Both the position numbers and the translations under genes were made by a program. From Paraburkholderia sartisoli (GTDB lineage Bacteria; Pseudomonadota; Gammaproteobacteria; Burkholderiales; Burkholderiaceae): a stretch of 64,000 bases of DNA. The notes beneath the pieces are model-generated. The model worked only from the letters and a program-made list of their open reading frames with translations. It was not told the DNA's origin and ran no database searches. This document shows, piece after piece, positions 30,307 through 39,822 of the stretch (position 1 is its first letter; the number at the start of each line of letters is the position of its first letter). The DNA is taken from assembly GCF_900107685.1 (NCBI RefSeq), contig NZ_FNRQ01000001.1, forward strand, positions 1,364,001 to 1,428,000, written 5' to 3'.

Positions 30307-31656
30307 ATGACTGAACAGAAGAAGAAACTCGAGAAGCTCTCCGGCGTGAAGGGCATGAACGACATCCTTCCGCAGGATGCCGGGTTGTGGGAATTTTTTG
30401 AATCGACCGTGAAGTCGATGTTGCGTTCGTATGGATACCAGAATATCCGCACGCCGATCATCGAGCACACACAGCTGTTCACGCGCGGTATCGGTGAAGT
30501 CACCGACATCGTCGAAAAAGAGATGTACAGCTTCACCGACGCGCTGAACGGCGAAAACCTGACGATGCGCCCGGAAAACACGGCGGCGGTCGTGCGCGCG
30601 TCGATCGAGCACAACATGTTGTACGACGGCCCGAAGCGCCTGTGGTATATCGGCCCGATGTTCCGTCACGAGCGTCCGCAGCGCGGGCGTTATCGCCAGT
30701 TCCATCAGGTCGGCGTCGAGGCACTCGGTTTCGCGGGTCCGGATACGGACGCGGAAATCATCATGATGTGCCAGCGTCTCTGGGACGATCTCGGGTTGAT
30801 GGGCATCAAGCTCGAAATCAACTCGCTGGGTCTCGCTGACGAGCGCGCCGCGCATCGCGTCGAACTCATCGCGTATCTCGAGAAGCACATGGACGTGCTC
30901 GACGAAGAGGCGAAGCGCCGTCTCTACACGAACCCGCTGCGCGTGCTCGACACGAAAAATCCGGCGCTGCAGGACGTCGCGCAGAACGCGCCGAAGCTGA
31001 TCGATTTTCTTGGCGACGAATCGCGTACGCATTTCGAAGGGCTTCAGCGCATTCTGAAAGCGAACAATATCCCGTTCAAGATCAATCCGCGTCTTGTACG
31101 GGGTCTCGATTACTACAATCTGACGGTGTTCGAGTGGGTGACCGATAAACTCGGCGCACAGGGCACCGTGGCGGCCGGCGGTCGCTACGACCCGCTGATC
31201 GAGCAGCTGGGCGGCAAGCCGACGGCTGCGTGCGGCTGGGCCATGGGCATCGAGCGCATTCTCGAATTGCTGAAGGAAGAGAAGCTCGTACCCGAGGACG
31301 AAGGCTGCGACGTGTACCTCGTGCATCAGGGCGACGCGGCACGCGAACAGGCGTTTATCATCGGCGAGCGGTTGCGCGATACGGGTCTCGACGTGATCCT
31401 GCATTGCAGCCCGGATGGCCAGTCGGCCAGCTTCAAGTCGCAGATGAAACGTGCTGATGCAAGCGGTGCGGCCTTCGCGGTGATCCTGGGTGAAGATGAG
31501 ATCGCGAACGGCACGGTCGGCGTGAAACCGCTGCGCAAAACCGGTTCCGAAGGCGCAAAAAGCGAACAGCAGAACGTGCCGGCCGAAGACTTGACCGAAT
31601 TTCTAATCAATGCGATGGTTGCATCCGCCGACGAAGGCGATGACGGCGACGACTGA
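30307..31656 (+). CDS. hisS: Histidyl-tRNA synthetase
   Basis: HisS charges tRNA-His. The 449-residue class II synthetase has the N-terminal [12 protein letters not shown], motif 2 in [20 protein letters not shown], the histidine-specific [15 protein letters not shown], motif 3 [14 protein letters not shown] and a C-terminal anticodon-binding domain (DVYLVHQGD). Its acidic C-terminus ([10 protein letters not shown]) is a small extension. It is upstream of yfgM and bamB, the classic order. The catalytically inactive paralogue hisZ lies 8 kb away in the same window. Confidence 0.97.
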   Translation: MTEQKKKLEKLSGVKGMNDILPQDAGLWEFFESTVKSMLRSYGYQNIRTPIIEHTQLFTRGIGEVTDIVEKEMYSFTDALNGENLTMRPENTAAVVRASIEHNMLYDGPKRLWYIGPMFRHERPQRGRYRQFHQVGVEALGFAGPDTDAEIIMMCQRLWDDLGLMGIKLEINSLGLADERAAHRVELIAYLEKHMDVLDEEAKRRLYTNPLRVLDTKNPALQDVAQNAPKLIDFLGDESRTHFEGLQRILKANNIPFKINPRLVRGLDYYNLTVFEWVTDKLGAQGTVAAGGRYDPLIEQLGGKPTAACGWAMGIERILELLKEEKLVPEDEGCDVYLVHQGDAAREQAFIIGERLRDTGLDVILHCSPDGQSASFKSQMKRADASGAAFAVILGEDEIANGTVGVKPLRKTGSEGAKSEQQNVPAEDLTEFLINAMVASADEGDDGDD

Positions 31657-31728
31657 TCGCGCGGTGTGCTGAACGCAGCGTGAAGTACGACAAAGACAAA
31701 GTATCAAGGAAGAAGGAATCGCCTCGCG

Positions 31729-32358
31729 ATGAGTTACCACGACGAACAAGAATCGATTGAAAGCGTAAAGGCATGGTGGTCGCAGTGGGGTAATGCAACC
31801 ACGTGGATCGTGCTGGTCGTGCTCGCCGCCGCAGCGGCCTGGAACGGCTGGCATTTCTGGCAACGTCGTCAGGCGGCCGAAGCGGCTGTGCTGTACGACC
31901 AGGTCCAGCAGTCGCTCGCTTCGGGCGACAAGGCGAGGATCACCCGCGTCGCGGCCGACATGGAAGACAAGTTCAGCGGCACCGCCTACGCGCAGATGAC
32001 CGCACTCGGCGCGGCGAAGGCGTTCTACACCGCGGGCGACGAACCGGCAGCGAAGGCCCAGTTGCAATGGGCCGTCGATCACGCGAAGGACGACGAGTTC
32101 AAGCAGATCGCGAAATTGCGCCTCGCTTCGCTGCTGCTCGACGAGAAGGCCTATGATGCAGGGCTCGCGTTGCTGGCCGAGCCGCAGTCCGACGCGTTCA
32201 AGGGCGTCGTGGCGGACGGCCGTGGCGACCTGCTCGCGGCCGAGGGCAAGCGCGACGATGCACGCGCAGCCTACAAGCTTGCGCTCGACACGCTGTCGAA
32301 GAACGACACGTCGACGCGTCAGTTGATCCAGTTCAAGCTGGACGCGCTCGGCGGCTGA
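31729..32358 (+). CDS. yfgM: YfgM-family tetratricopeptide inner-membrane protein
   Basis: YfgM is an ancillary SecYEG translocon subunit that works with the periplasmic chaperone PpiD. The 209-residue protein has a short N-terminal cytoplasmic segment starting MSYHDEQESIESVKAWW, one TM helix (about residues 24-43), and a periplasmic helical region with TPR-like repeats (AYAQMTALGAAKAF, AKAQLQWAVDHAKDDEFKQ, DARAAYKLALD). It lies between hisS and bamB, as in E. coli. Confidence 0.9.
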   Translation: MSYHDEQESIESVKAWWSQWGNATTWIVLVVLAAAAAWNGWHFWQRRQAAEAAVLYDQVQQSLASGDKARITRVAADMEDKFSGTAYAQMTALGAAKAFYTAGDEPAAKAQLQWAVDHAKDDEFKQIAKLRLASLLLDEKAYDAGLALLAEPQSDAFKGVVADGRGDLLAAEGKRDDARAAYKLALDTLSKNDTSTRQLIQFKLDALGG

Positions 32359-32421
32359 CCGGCGCGTCGCGTGATCAACTGGCTCCATTTGATAAATCCT
32401 CAATTAATGCTTCGTCCACCG

Positions 32422-33567
32422 ATGAATCTGCTGAAACGTTACGCTGTGCCCGTTGCCTGTGCGATGACCGTCCTTACGATGGCGGCTTGCTCATCCACGA
32501 AAGACGAGCGCCGCGTGCCGACGCCGCTCACCGAGTTCAAGCCCGTGCTCGACGTGCAGCAGACGTGGAAGTCGAGCGTCGGCAAGGCCGGCCGCTACCT
32601 GTTCGCGCCGGTCGCCGTCGGGAACGCGGTGTATGCGGCAGGTGCGAACGGCTCGGTCGCGAAGATCGACGCGCAAACCGGCAAGGACATCTGGCGTACG
32701 AAGGTCGACGACGATCTTTCCGCGGGTGTCGGCAGTGATGGCAATCTGACCGCCGTCGGCGCGCTGAAGGGCGGTGTCTTCGTGCTCGGCCCGGACGGCA
32801 AGCTATTGTGGAAGGGCATCGCGCCGGGCGAAATCATTTCGCCGCCGCTCGTTGGCAATGGCCTCGTTATCGTTCGCACCGTGGACGGCCAGATCACGGC
32901 CTTCAACGCGCAGACGGGCGAGCAGAAATGGAATTACCGCAATCGCGCGGTGCCGCTCAACCTGCGGGTGTCGTCGGGTATGACGTTCGCGGGCGATCAG
33001 GCCGTGCTGGCCGGCTTCCCGGGTGGCGGGTTCGCCGCGATCAACCTGCAGACGGGCGACGCGTTCTGGCAGACGCCGGTGTCGTATCCGAAGGGCGTGA
33101 CGGAAGTCGAGCGTATCAACGACGTGACCGGTGCGCCGGCGCTCGTTGGCGCGCAAACCTGCGCGGTGACGTTCCAGGGCCAGATTGGCTGTTTCGACGC
33201 GAATTCGGGCCGCGCCGTGTGGGAGCATAAATTCTCGAGCACGAGCGGTGTCGCGGAAGATGACACCGTCGTGGTCGCGGGTGACGACTGGGCGGTCATG
33301 CATGCGTTCGACGCCGTAACCGGCCGTCCGCTGTGGACCAACGACAAGCTGAAGAGCCGCGACGTCGGCGTGCCGTTCCTGCTGGGGCACGCAGCCGTTG
33401 TGGGCGATTTCCAGGGCTACGTTCACTTCCTGTCGCGTGACGACGGTTCGTTCGTTGCCCGCATGAAGACCGATGGCAGCGCGATTACCGCCGCCCCGGT
33501 CCTCGCTGGCGACACACTCGTCGTGCAGACGCATGACGGCGACCTGTACGGTTTCCGTCCGCGCTGA
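32422..33567 (+). CDS. bamB: Outer-membrane assembly lipoprotein BamB
   Basis: BamB is a beta-propeller scaffold of the BAM complex that binds BamA POTRA domains. The 381-residue precursor has a signal peptide with lipobox ending MAAC (Cys23 from this start), then PQQ-like propeller repeats visible as recurring segments (KIDAQTGKDIWRTKV, AFNAQTGEQKWNYR, AINLQTGDAFWQTPV, AFDAVTGRPLWTND). Starts at 32422 and 32407 are both possible; 32422 gives the compact signal MNLLKRYAVPVA. Together with bamC 9 kb upstream, two of the BAM lipoproteins are encoded in this window. Confidence 0.95.
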   Translation: MNLLKRYAVPVACAMTVLTMAACSSTKDERRVPTPLTEFKPVLDVQQTWKSSVGKAGRYLFAPVAVGNAVYAAGANGSVAKIDAQTGKDIWRTKVDDDLSAGVGSDGNLTAVGALKGGVFVLGPDGKLLWKGIAPGEIISPPLVGNGLVIVRTVDGQITAFNAQTGEQKWNYRNRAVPLNLRVSSGMTFAGDQAVLAGFPGGGFAAINLQTGDAFWQTPVSYPKGVTEVERINDVTGAPALVGAQTCAVTFQGQIGCFDANSGRAVWEHKFSSTSGVAEDDTVVVAGDDWAVMHAFDAVTGRPLWTNDKLKSRDVGVPFLLGHAAVVGDFQGYVHFLSRDDGSFVARMKTDGSAITAAPVLAGDTLVVQTHDGDLYGFRPR

Positions 33568-34036
33568 TCGCACTGATCACACACGCAGCTTCGTTCGATC
33601 TGATCGACGTGCTGGCCGGCTTTGCCGGCCGCACGTATTTCTGGCGTAGCCTCATGCGCCGCGCCCATGTGGGAAATGGAGATACAGGCTGCCGGCCCGG
33701 CTGGTCCGGCGGCCCAGTAAAAAGCAGTATCCGGGTGGCGCGGTGGGTGTACGCCTGTCGCGAAACGCGACGCCCGGTTCAGGCGCAGTCCGCAACGCTG
33801 GATCCGCAGACGCCCGAGGCCTCACGCATGCCGCACGCAGTGCCTGCGCACGTCGTATGAAGGCCGCGCCAGCCAGCCAGTTCTTCGTCGGCCGGGAGAT
33901 GCACCGATGGTTCGCATCCCGGGTGTGACCGATTTCGTGATAATTTTTGTCAAACGCAGCCTGCGGGCAGTCATGTGGCATCGCCGCACGGCCCGTCGAG
34001 TTTCTCGACCTTGCGTTTCACCGTGAACAACATCTG
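33568..34036. other. Long intergenic region between bamB and der
   Basis: The 469-base gap holds no gene I can support. A near-perfect GC-rich hairpin lies at about 33608-33634 (GTGCTGGCCGGC / GCCGGCCGCAC, one bulge) without a T-run and could end bamB transcription. An 83-codon frame at 33609-33860 has no family resemblance. GATAAT at about 33939 is a possible -10 for der. I find no tRNA cloverleaf. Confidence 0.45.
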
Positions 34037-35374
34037 ATGAAACCCGTTATTGCCCTCGTCGGGCGCCCCAATGTGGGGAAATCCACGCTGTTCAACCGTC
34101 TCACGCGCTCGCGTGACGCGCTCGTCGCCGATCTGCCAGGGCTCACGCGCGACCGTCACTACGGCGAGGGGCGCACGGGCGAGCGGCCCTATCTGGTCGT
34201 CGACACGGGCGGCTTCGAGCCGGTCGCGAAGGACGGCATCCTGCACGAAATGGCGCGCCAGACGCGCCAGGCGGTGGAGGAGTCGGACGTCGTCGTGTTT
34301 ATCGTCGACGGCCGCAATGGCCTCGCGCCGCAGGACAAGTCGATTTCCGACTATCTGCGCAAGACCGGCCGGCCGGTTTTCCTCGTCGTCAACAAGGCCG
34401 AAGGCATGAAGTACAGCGCGGTGGCCGCTGACTTCTACGAACTCGGCCTCGGCGACCCGCGCGCGATTTCCGCGGCGCACGGCGACGGCGTGACGGAAAT
34501 GATCAACGAGGCGCTCGGCGTCGCGTACGCGGGTCATCCGGAAGAGGAGGACGAAGACAAGGACGCGCGCGGCATCAAGATCGCGATCGTCGGACGCCCG
34601 AACGTTGGCAAGTCGACGCTCATCAACACGCTGGTCGGCGAAGACCGCGTGATCGCGTTCGACATGCCCGGCACCACGCGCGATTCGATCTACGTCGACT
34701 TCGAGCGCCAGGGCAAGAACTACACGCTGATCGACACGGCGGGCCTGCGCCGGCGCGGCAAGGTGTTCGAGGCGATCGAGAAATTCTCGGTGGTGAAGAC
34801 GCTGCAGTCGATCTCGGACGCGAACGTCGTGATCCTGCTGCTCGACGCGCGCCAGGATATTTCGGAGCAGGACGCGCACATCGCCGGTTTCGTCGTCGAA
34901 CAGGGGCGGGCGCTGGTGGTCGGCGTGAACAAATGGGACGGTCTCGATTCGCACGTGCGCGAGCGCACGAAAGCGGATCTGGAGCGCAAGCTAAAATTTC
35001 TCGACTTCGCCAAATTCCACTTCATTTCGGCAGCGGAAAAAACGGGTATCGGCCAGCTGATGCGATCGGTCGACGATGCCTACGCCGCCGCCATGGCGAA
35101 GCTGCCGACGCCGAAGCTGACCCGCGCGCTGATCGACGCGGTCGAGTTCCAGCAGCCGCGACGTCGTGGGCCGGTGCGTCCGAAGTTGCGCTACGCGCAT
35201 CAGGGTGGACAGAACCCGCCGATCATCGTGATTCATGGCAACGCGCTCGACGCGATTACCGAAACCTATAAGCGCTACCTTGAAAACCGCTTCCGGGAAA
35301 CTTTTGGGCTGACCGGGACTCCATTGCGCATAGAGTTCCGTTCGTCGACGAACCCTTACGCGGACAAAGGCTGA
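34037..35374 (+). CDS. der: Ribosome-assembly GTPase Der (EngA)
   Basis: Der is an essential double-GTPase that acts in maturation of the 50S ribosomal subunit. The 445-residue protein has two complete G domains: GRPNVGKST at residues 9-17 and again at 186-194, each followed by DLPGLTRD or DMPGTTRD switch motifs and NKAE or NKWD base-recognition motifs, and a C-terminal KH-like domain ([20 protein letters not shown]). I start at 34037 ([12 protein letters not shown]); the frame extends upstream to 33947 but without family similarity. Confidence 0.97.
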   Translation: MKPVIALVGRPNVGKSTLFNRLTRSRDALVADLPGLTRDRHYGEGRTGERPYLVVDTGGFEPVAKDGILHEMARQTRQAVEESDVVVFIVDGRNGLAPQDKSISDYLRKTGRPVFLVVNKAEGMKYSAVAADFYELGLGDPRAISAAHGDGVTEMINEALGVAYAGHPEEEDEDKDARGIKIAIVGRPNVGKSTLINTLVGEDRVIAFDMPGTTRDSIYVDFERQGKNYTLIDTAGLRRRGKVFEAIEKFSVVKTLQSISDANVVILLLDARQDISEQDAHIAGFVVEQGRALVVGVNKWDGLDSHVRERTKADLERKLKFLDFAKFHFISAAEKTGIGQLMRSVDDAYAAAMAKLPTPKLTRALIDAVEFQQPRRRGPVRPKLRYAHQGGQNPPIIVIHGNALDAITETYKRYLENRFRETFGLTGTPLRIEFRSSTNPYADKG

Positions 35375-35524
35375 AACGCTGAAACCCGCGTGTGTGTTGG
35401 GTTTGGCCGGATGGCCAGGCCGCTCGCGCAAAAACAAAAATCGGCTATAGTGTAGCGGTTGACGGCGAATTTCTTTTTCTTCGCCGTCAATTTAGTCAAC
35501 CTGCAAAAAAATACGGAGTTTGCT

Positions 35525-35761
35525 ATGAGCAACAAAGGGCAATTGTTACAAGACCCGTTTTTGAACGCACTGCGCAAAGAGCACGTGCCGGTCTCGATCT
35601 ATCTGGTCAACGGCATCAAGCTTCAAGGGAACATCGAATCGTTCGACCAGTACGTCGTGTTGCTCCGGAATACGGTTACCCAGATGGTCTACAAGCACGC
35701 AATCTCGACAGTCGTGCCGGCCCGTCCGGTGAATTTCCACCCGGATTCTGAACAGTCCTAA
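35525..35761 (+). CDS. hfq: RNA chaperone Hfq
   Basis: Hfq forms a hexameric Sm-like ring that pairs small RNAs with mRNAs. The 78-residue product has Sm1 ([20 protein letters not shown], residues 7-26, with the proximal-face residues Q8, D9 and F11) and Sm2 ([10 protein letters not shown] with the conserved YKHA). The C-terminal tail is short. CGGAG precedes the ATG at 35525. hflX follows 58 bases downstream in the common hfq-hflX-hflK-hflC order. Confidence 0.98.
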   Translation: MSNKGQLLQDPFLNALRKEHVPVSIYLVNGIKLQGNIESFDQYVVLLRNTVTQMVYKHAISTVVPARPVNFHPDSEQS

Positions 35762-35819
35762 CCCTTCGTCGCGGCCGGCATGACATCGCCAGTCGGCGAT
35801 CTCTCCCGGCCGCTTCATT

Positions 35820-37007
35820 TTGATACCCTCCAATTTGACCCACGCAGCGCTTGTCGGTATCGACTTCGGAAAGATCGATTTCGAAGCCAGTCTCGAAGAA
35901 CTCAGCCTGCTCGCGCAAAGCGCGGGCGCGAATCCTGTAGTCACCCTCACCGGACGCCGGTCCGCCCCTGACGCGAAGATGTTCGTCGGCAGCGGCAAGG
36001 CCGAGGAACTGCGTCTTGCGTGTGAGGCGAACGACATCGAAATCGTCATCTTCAATCACGCACTGGCCCCCGCGCAGCAGCGTAATCTGGAGCAGGCGCT
36101 TAACAGGCGCGTGATCGACCGGACGAGCCTGATCCTCGACATCTTCGCGCAACGCGCCCGCAGCCACGAAGGCAAGCTGCAGGTCGAGCTCGCGCAACTG
36201 CAGTATCTCGCCACGCGGCTGATCCGCGCATGGACCCACCTCGAGCGTCAGAAGGGCGGTATTGGCCTGCGCGGTCCGGGTGAAACGCAGCTCGAAACCG
36301 ACCGTCGCCTGATTGGCGAGCGCATCAAGGCGCTCAAGTCGCGGCTCGAGAAGCTGCGCCGCCAGCATGGCACGCAGCGCCGGCAGCGCGAGCGCAACCG
36401 CACGATGTCGGTGTCGCTCGTGGGCTATACGAACGCGGGCAAGTCCACGCTCTTCAACGCGCTGACGAAGGCGCAGGCCTACGCAGCCGACCAGCTGTTC
36501 GCCACGCTCGATACCACGTCGCGCCGGGTGTATCTCGGCGACGAAGTCGGTCAGGTGGTGGTGTCCGATACGGTCGGCTTCATCCGCGAACTGCCTCACC
36601 AGCTGGTGGCCGCTTTCCGCGCGACGCTCGAGGAAACCGTTCACGCCGATCTGCTGCTGCATGTCGTCGATGCGTCGAGCGCCGTGCGGCTCGACCAGAT
36701 CGACCAGGTGAATGTCGTGCTTCATGAAATCGGCGCGGACGCGATCCGGCAGGTGCTGGTCTTCAACAAGATCGACGCCGTGCCTGAGCTGGCGGCCCGC
36801 GGCGACACGGTCGAAAGGGATGAGTATGGTAATATTTCGCGCGTCTTTTTGAGCGCGCGCACCGGGCAGGGGCTGGACACACTGCGCGCTGCCATCGCCG
36901 AAATCGCGACCGCCGAATATCTTTCCGACCGGGAACGTCCATTGCCGGAAGAAGACCGGCCAGCGGCACCAACCGACGACCGCAAGGTCCCAGAACTCGG
37001 GCACTGA
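35820..37007 (+). CDS. hflX: HflX ribosome-splitting GTPase
   Basis: HflX is a stress GTPase that splits stalled 70S ribosomes. The product is about 395 residues: an N-terminal HflX domain (GRRSAPDAKMFVGSGKAEEL), a coiled linker with GGIGLRGPGETQLETDRR, and a G domain with P-loop GYTNAGKST near residue 202, DTVGFIRELPHQL and NKID. No ATG is available at the start; TTG 35820 or TTG 35835 must be used, giving a protein beginning near NLTHAALVGIDFGK. The ribosome-binding site is weak, so coupling with hfq is possible. Confidence 0.94.
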   Translation: MIPSNLTHAALVGIDFGKIDFEASLEELSLLAQSAGANPVVTLTGRRSAPDAKMFVGSGKAEELRLACEANDIEIVIFNHALAPAQQRNLEQALNRRVIDRTSLILDIFAQRARSHEGKLQVELAQLQYLATRLIRAWTHLERQKGGIGLRGPGETQLETDRRLIGERIKALKSRLEKLRRQHGTQRRQRERNRTMSVSLVGYTNAGKSTLFNALTKAQAYAADQLFATLDTTSRRVYLGDEVGQVVVSDTVGFIRELPHQLVAAFRATLEETVHADLLLHVVDASSAVRLDQIDQVNVVLHEIGADAIRQVLVFNKIDAVPELAARGDTVERDEYGNISRVFLSARTGQGLDTLRAAIAEIATAEYLSDRERPLPEEDRPAAPTDDRKVPELGH

Positions 37008-37056
37008 CCCGTTCCAATTGCATTGACCGGCTGTCTACTCTGGTGAACGAACACAG

Positions 37057-38460
37057 GTGAACGATTACAACGAGCGGAGTACATGGCTGCGCGTGCGCGC
37101 CATTTTCTCGATGAACGATCCGCGCTGGGGCCGGGGCGATGGCAATGGCGACAAGCAACGTCCGAACGATCCGAAGCGACCGCAAAACGGCAAGAATGGC
37201 GAAAGCCCGCCTGATCTCGACGAGATGTGGCGTGATTTCAACCGGCGCCTGTCGCGCGTGTTCGGCCGCAAGGGCAACGGCTCGGGCAACGGTTCAGGCA
37301 GCGGCGAGCGCCGGCCCGACAACGGCCGCGGCACGCGCATTGGCGTGGGCATCGTCATCGGCGTGTTCATCGCGATCTGGCTGGGCAGCGGCGTGTTCGT
37401 CGTGCAGGATGGCCAGGTCGCCGTCGTGTCGCAGTTCGGCCAGTATCGTCTGACGGCCGGCCAGGGCGTCCACTGGCGTCTGCCGTATCCGTTCGATTCG
37501 CACGAAATGGTCAACGTCGCCCAGGTGCGCTCGGTCGAGATCGGTCGCAACAACGTCGTGCGCGCGCCCAATGTGAAAGACGCATCGATGCTGACGCACG
37601 ACGGCGATATCGTCGACGTGCGCTTCTCGGTGCAATACCAGATCCGCAAGCCGACCGACTATCTGTTCCGCAGCGTCGATCCCGATCAGACCGTGACGCA
37701 GAGCGCGCAGGCCGCGGTACGCGAAATCGTCGGGGCTCGCAGTACGGACAGCATCCTCGGTCAGGATCGCGAAGCAGTCCGTCTGCAGCTCACCGATTCC
37801 ATCCAGCGTTCGCTCGACGAATTCCACACGGGTCTTGCCGTCACCGGCGTGACGATTCAGGGCGTGACGCCGCCCGAGCAGGTCCAGCCCGCCTTCGACG
37901 ATGCCGCGAAGGCTCAGCAGGATCGCGAGCATGCGAAGGCTGCCGCGCAGGCCTATGCGAACGACCTGTTGCCGCGTGCGCAGGCCGACGCCGCCCGCAT
38001 GCTCGACGATGCGCATGCATACAGTGACCGTGTCGTGGCTCAGGCGCAAGGCGATGTCGAGCGCTTCAACCAGGTCTACGCGCAATACTCGAAAGCGCCC
38101 GCCGTGATCCGCGAGCGCATGTACCTGGATACCATGCAGCACATCTACTCGAATACGACGAAGGTGTTCGTCGACAGCAAGTCGGCGAACAACGTGCTGT
38201 ATCTGCCGCTCGACAAGCTCGTCGAACAGACCCGTCAACGGACCGCCGCCGCCGCGAACGATGCGCAGGCCGGTTCGGGCGCGTCCGCGGCAACGCCGCA
38301 GGGCGCGAACGGCACCGCCGCAACTACCGCTGCGTCGCAGCCCGCCTCGGGCGCGGCGGCCGTGCCGGCCAGCGGCGCAAGCCAGGCGGCCGCGGCCAGT
38401 GACGCGTTCCGTTCGCGTGATTCGTTCCGTAGTCGCGATCGCGACGAAGAACTGCAATAA
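37057..38460 (+). CDS. hflK: FtsH modulator HflK
   Basis: HflK pairs with HflC to form an SPFH-family cage around the FtsH protease in the inner membrane. The 467-residue product has a Gly/Asn-rich cytoplasmic N-terminus, one TM helix (about residues 95-116), the SPFH domain (QDGQVAVVSQFGQYRLT onward), a coiled-coil region rich in Ala/Gln (AKAQQDREHAKAAAQAY) and an Ala/Ser-rich tail ending in a duplicated FRSRD motif. GTG 37057 is taken as the start; ATG 37111 would shorten it by 18 residues. hflC starts 11 bases after the stop, so the two are cotranscribed. Confidence 0.94.
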   Translation: MNDYNERSTWLRVRAIFSMNDPRWGRGDGNGDKQRPNDPKRPQNGKNGESPPDLDEMWRDFNRRLSRVFGRKGNGSGNGSGSGERRPDNGRGTRIGVGIVIGVFIAIWLGSGVFVVQDGQVAVVSQFGQYRLTAGQGVHWRLPYPFDSHEMVNVAQVRSVEIGRNNVVRAPNVKDASMLTHDGDIVDVRFSVQYQIRKPTDYLFRSVDPDQTVTQSAQAAVREIVGARSTDSILGQDREAVRLQLTDSIQRSLDEFHTGLAVTGVTIQGVTPPEQVQPAFDDAAKAQQDREHAKAAAQAYANDLLPRAQADAARMLDDAHAYSDRVVAQAQGDVERFNQVYAQYSKAPAVIRERMYLDTMQHIYSNTTKVFVDSKSANNVLYLPLDKLVEQTRQRTAAAANDAQAGSGASAATPQGANGTAATTAASQPASGAAAVPASGASQAAAASDAFRSRDSFRSRDRDEELQ

Positions 38461-38471
38461 GGAGCGCGAAC

Positions 38472-39380
38472 ATGAACCGAATCATTGCGCTCGTCATTGC
38501 TGTTGTGATCGTGCTGTTTGCCGCGTCGTCGATGGTCTATGTGGTCGACCAGCGTCATGTGGCTGTCGTGTCGGCGCGTGGCGACGCGGCACCCACGCTC
38601 GTCGGCCCGGGCATGCATGTGAAATTGCCGCCGCCGCTGCAGACCGCGACGCTCGTCGATACGCGCATCCAGTCCGTCGACGCACCGGACGCCGATCGCT
38701 ATGTCACGTCCGACAAGATCGACATTCTCGTGAACCCCGTGATTCGCTATCGCGTGACCGATCCGCTGAAGCTCTTCGCCGATACGAAGGGTGACGCGCA
38801 GGCGTTGCCTGAACGTCTCGCGACGATGTCGCGCGACGCGCTTGGCGGCGTCTTCGCAAAGGTCACGCTTGCCGATGCGCTGGCAAAGCAGCAGGACATC
38901 GCGAGCGAGGCGCGTACGGCGATGCAGAAGGCCACGGCGCCGCTTGGCATCGACGTGATCGACCTGCAGCTGACGCGCATCGATTTTCCGGCGGCCATGA
39001 CCGACGCCGTCTACAAGCGCATGTCCGCGGCGCGTGAGCAGGTTGCGAGCGACGTGCGCGCGCAGGGTGCGACCGAAGCCGACAAGATCCGGGCGGATGC
39101 GGGCTTGCAGCAACAGAGCATCGTCGCGGACGCTTACCGGGACGCGCAGAAGATCAAGGGCGAGGGCGATGGCAACGCGGCGTCGATTGCTGCTGAAGCC
39201 TTTGGCCGCGACCCGCAGTTCTATGAGTTTTACCAGAGCATGCAGGCGTACCGGAACAGCTTCAAGCCGAACGACGTGATCGTGGTCGATTCAGGCAGCG
39301 ACTTCTTCCGCTTCATGCGCAGCCCGACAGGCGGCACGTCGCCGGACGCCGCCGCTGCCGCGCCCGCCCGCAAACGCTGA
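38472..39380 (+). CDS. hflC: FtsH modulator HflC
   Basis: HflC is the HflK partner. The 302-residue protein has an N-terminal TM helix (about residues 4-24, IIALVIAVVIVLFAASSMVYV), the SPFH domain beginning VDQRHVAVVSARGD, and a helical C-terminal region (VASDVRAQGATEADKIRADAG). An AAGGAG ribosome-binding site lies upstream of the ATG. The DUF2065 gene follows 46 bases after its stop, the usual arrangement. Confidence 0.96.
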   Translation: MNRIIALVIAVVIVLFAASSMVYVVDQRHVAVVSARGDAAPTLVGPGMHVKLPPPLQTATLVDTRIQSVDAPDADRYVTSDKIDILVNPVIRYRVTDPLKLFADTKGDAQALPERLATMSRDALGGVFAKVTLADALAKQQDIASEARTAMQKATAPLGIDVIDLQLTRIDFPAAMTDAVYKRMSAAREQVASDVRAQGATEADKIRADAGLQQQSIVADAYRDAQKIKGEGDGNAASIAAEAFGRDPQFYEFYQSMQAYRNSFKPNDVIVVDSGSDFFRFMRSPTGGTSPDAAAAAPARKR

Positions 39381-39426
39381 TTACCGGAGCGTCGCGCGCC
39401 TTGTGCCGCGCGGCGCCGTCATTCGA

Positions 39427-39618
39427 ATGGATATAGCCGGCTCGTTATTGCTCGCGATCGCCCTGATGCTGATCATCGAGGGGATGTTTCCCTTTGTGTT
39501 TCCGACCGCCTGGCGCGACACGTTTCGTAGAATCGCGGAGCGGCCTGTGCATCAGGTGCGCATCGGTGGCCTGATCGTGATGGTGCTCGGGCTGGTTCTG
39601 CTGCTGATCGCAACATGA
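39427..39618 (+). CDS. DUF2065 small membrane protein
   Basis: A 63-residue protein with two TM helices (about residues 4-24 and 43-62) joined by a loop with FPTAWRDTFRRIAE. This matches the DUF2065 (YjeT-like) family found downstream of hflC in many proteobacteria; no function is known, and a link to the HflKC-FtsH complex is only suggested by position. ATG 39427 gives MDIAGSLLLAIALMLIIEG. Confidence 0.85.
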   Translation: MDIAGSLLLAIALMLIIEGMFPFVFPTAWRDTFRRIAERPVHQVRIGGLIVMVLGLVLLLIAT

Positions 39619-39822
39619 ACGCCTCGTGAGCGCATCGTGAACGAAACCGGTGCGCGGCTGGTTCGCCAGCCGGGCGCGCCGCGAACGCGGGCAAGGTGCA
39701 AAACCGCACGCCATGGCCCGTGAGCAGCAGCGCTGAGGCTGCACCGGACACGCTTTTCGCCATTCACCCGTCACATACCGGCGCGCCCGCGCGTCCGTGT
39801 TCAACGTCGTAGGACTGTATCG

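Noticed and set aside
33609..33860. Possible 83-residue protein between bamB and der
   Set aside because: Arg-rich random-looking product without start signal or similarity.
39619..39822. Possible small RNA or leader between the DUF2065 gene and hisZ
   Set aside because: Short GC-rich hairpins can be drawn but none is strong, and no terminator or promoter is visible.
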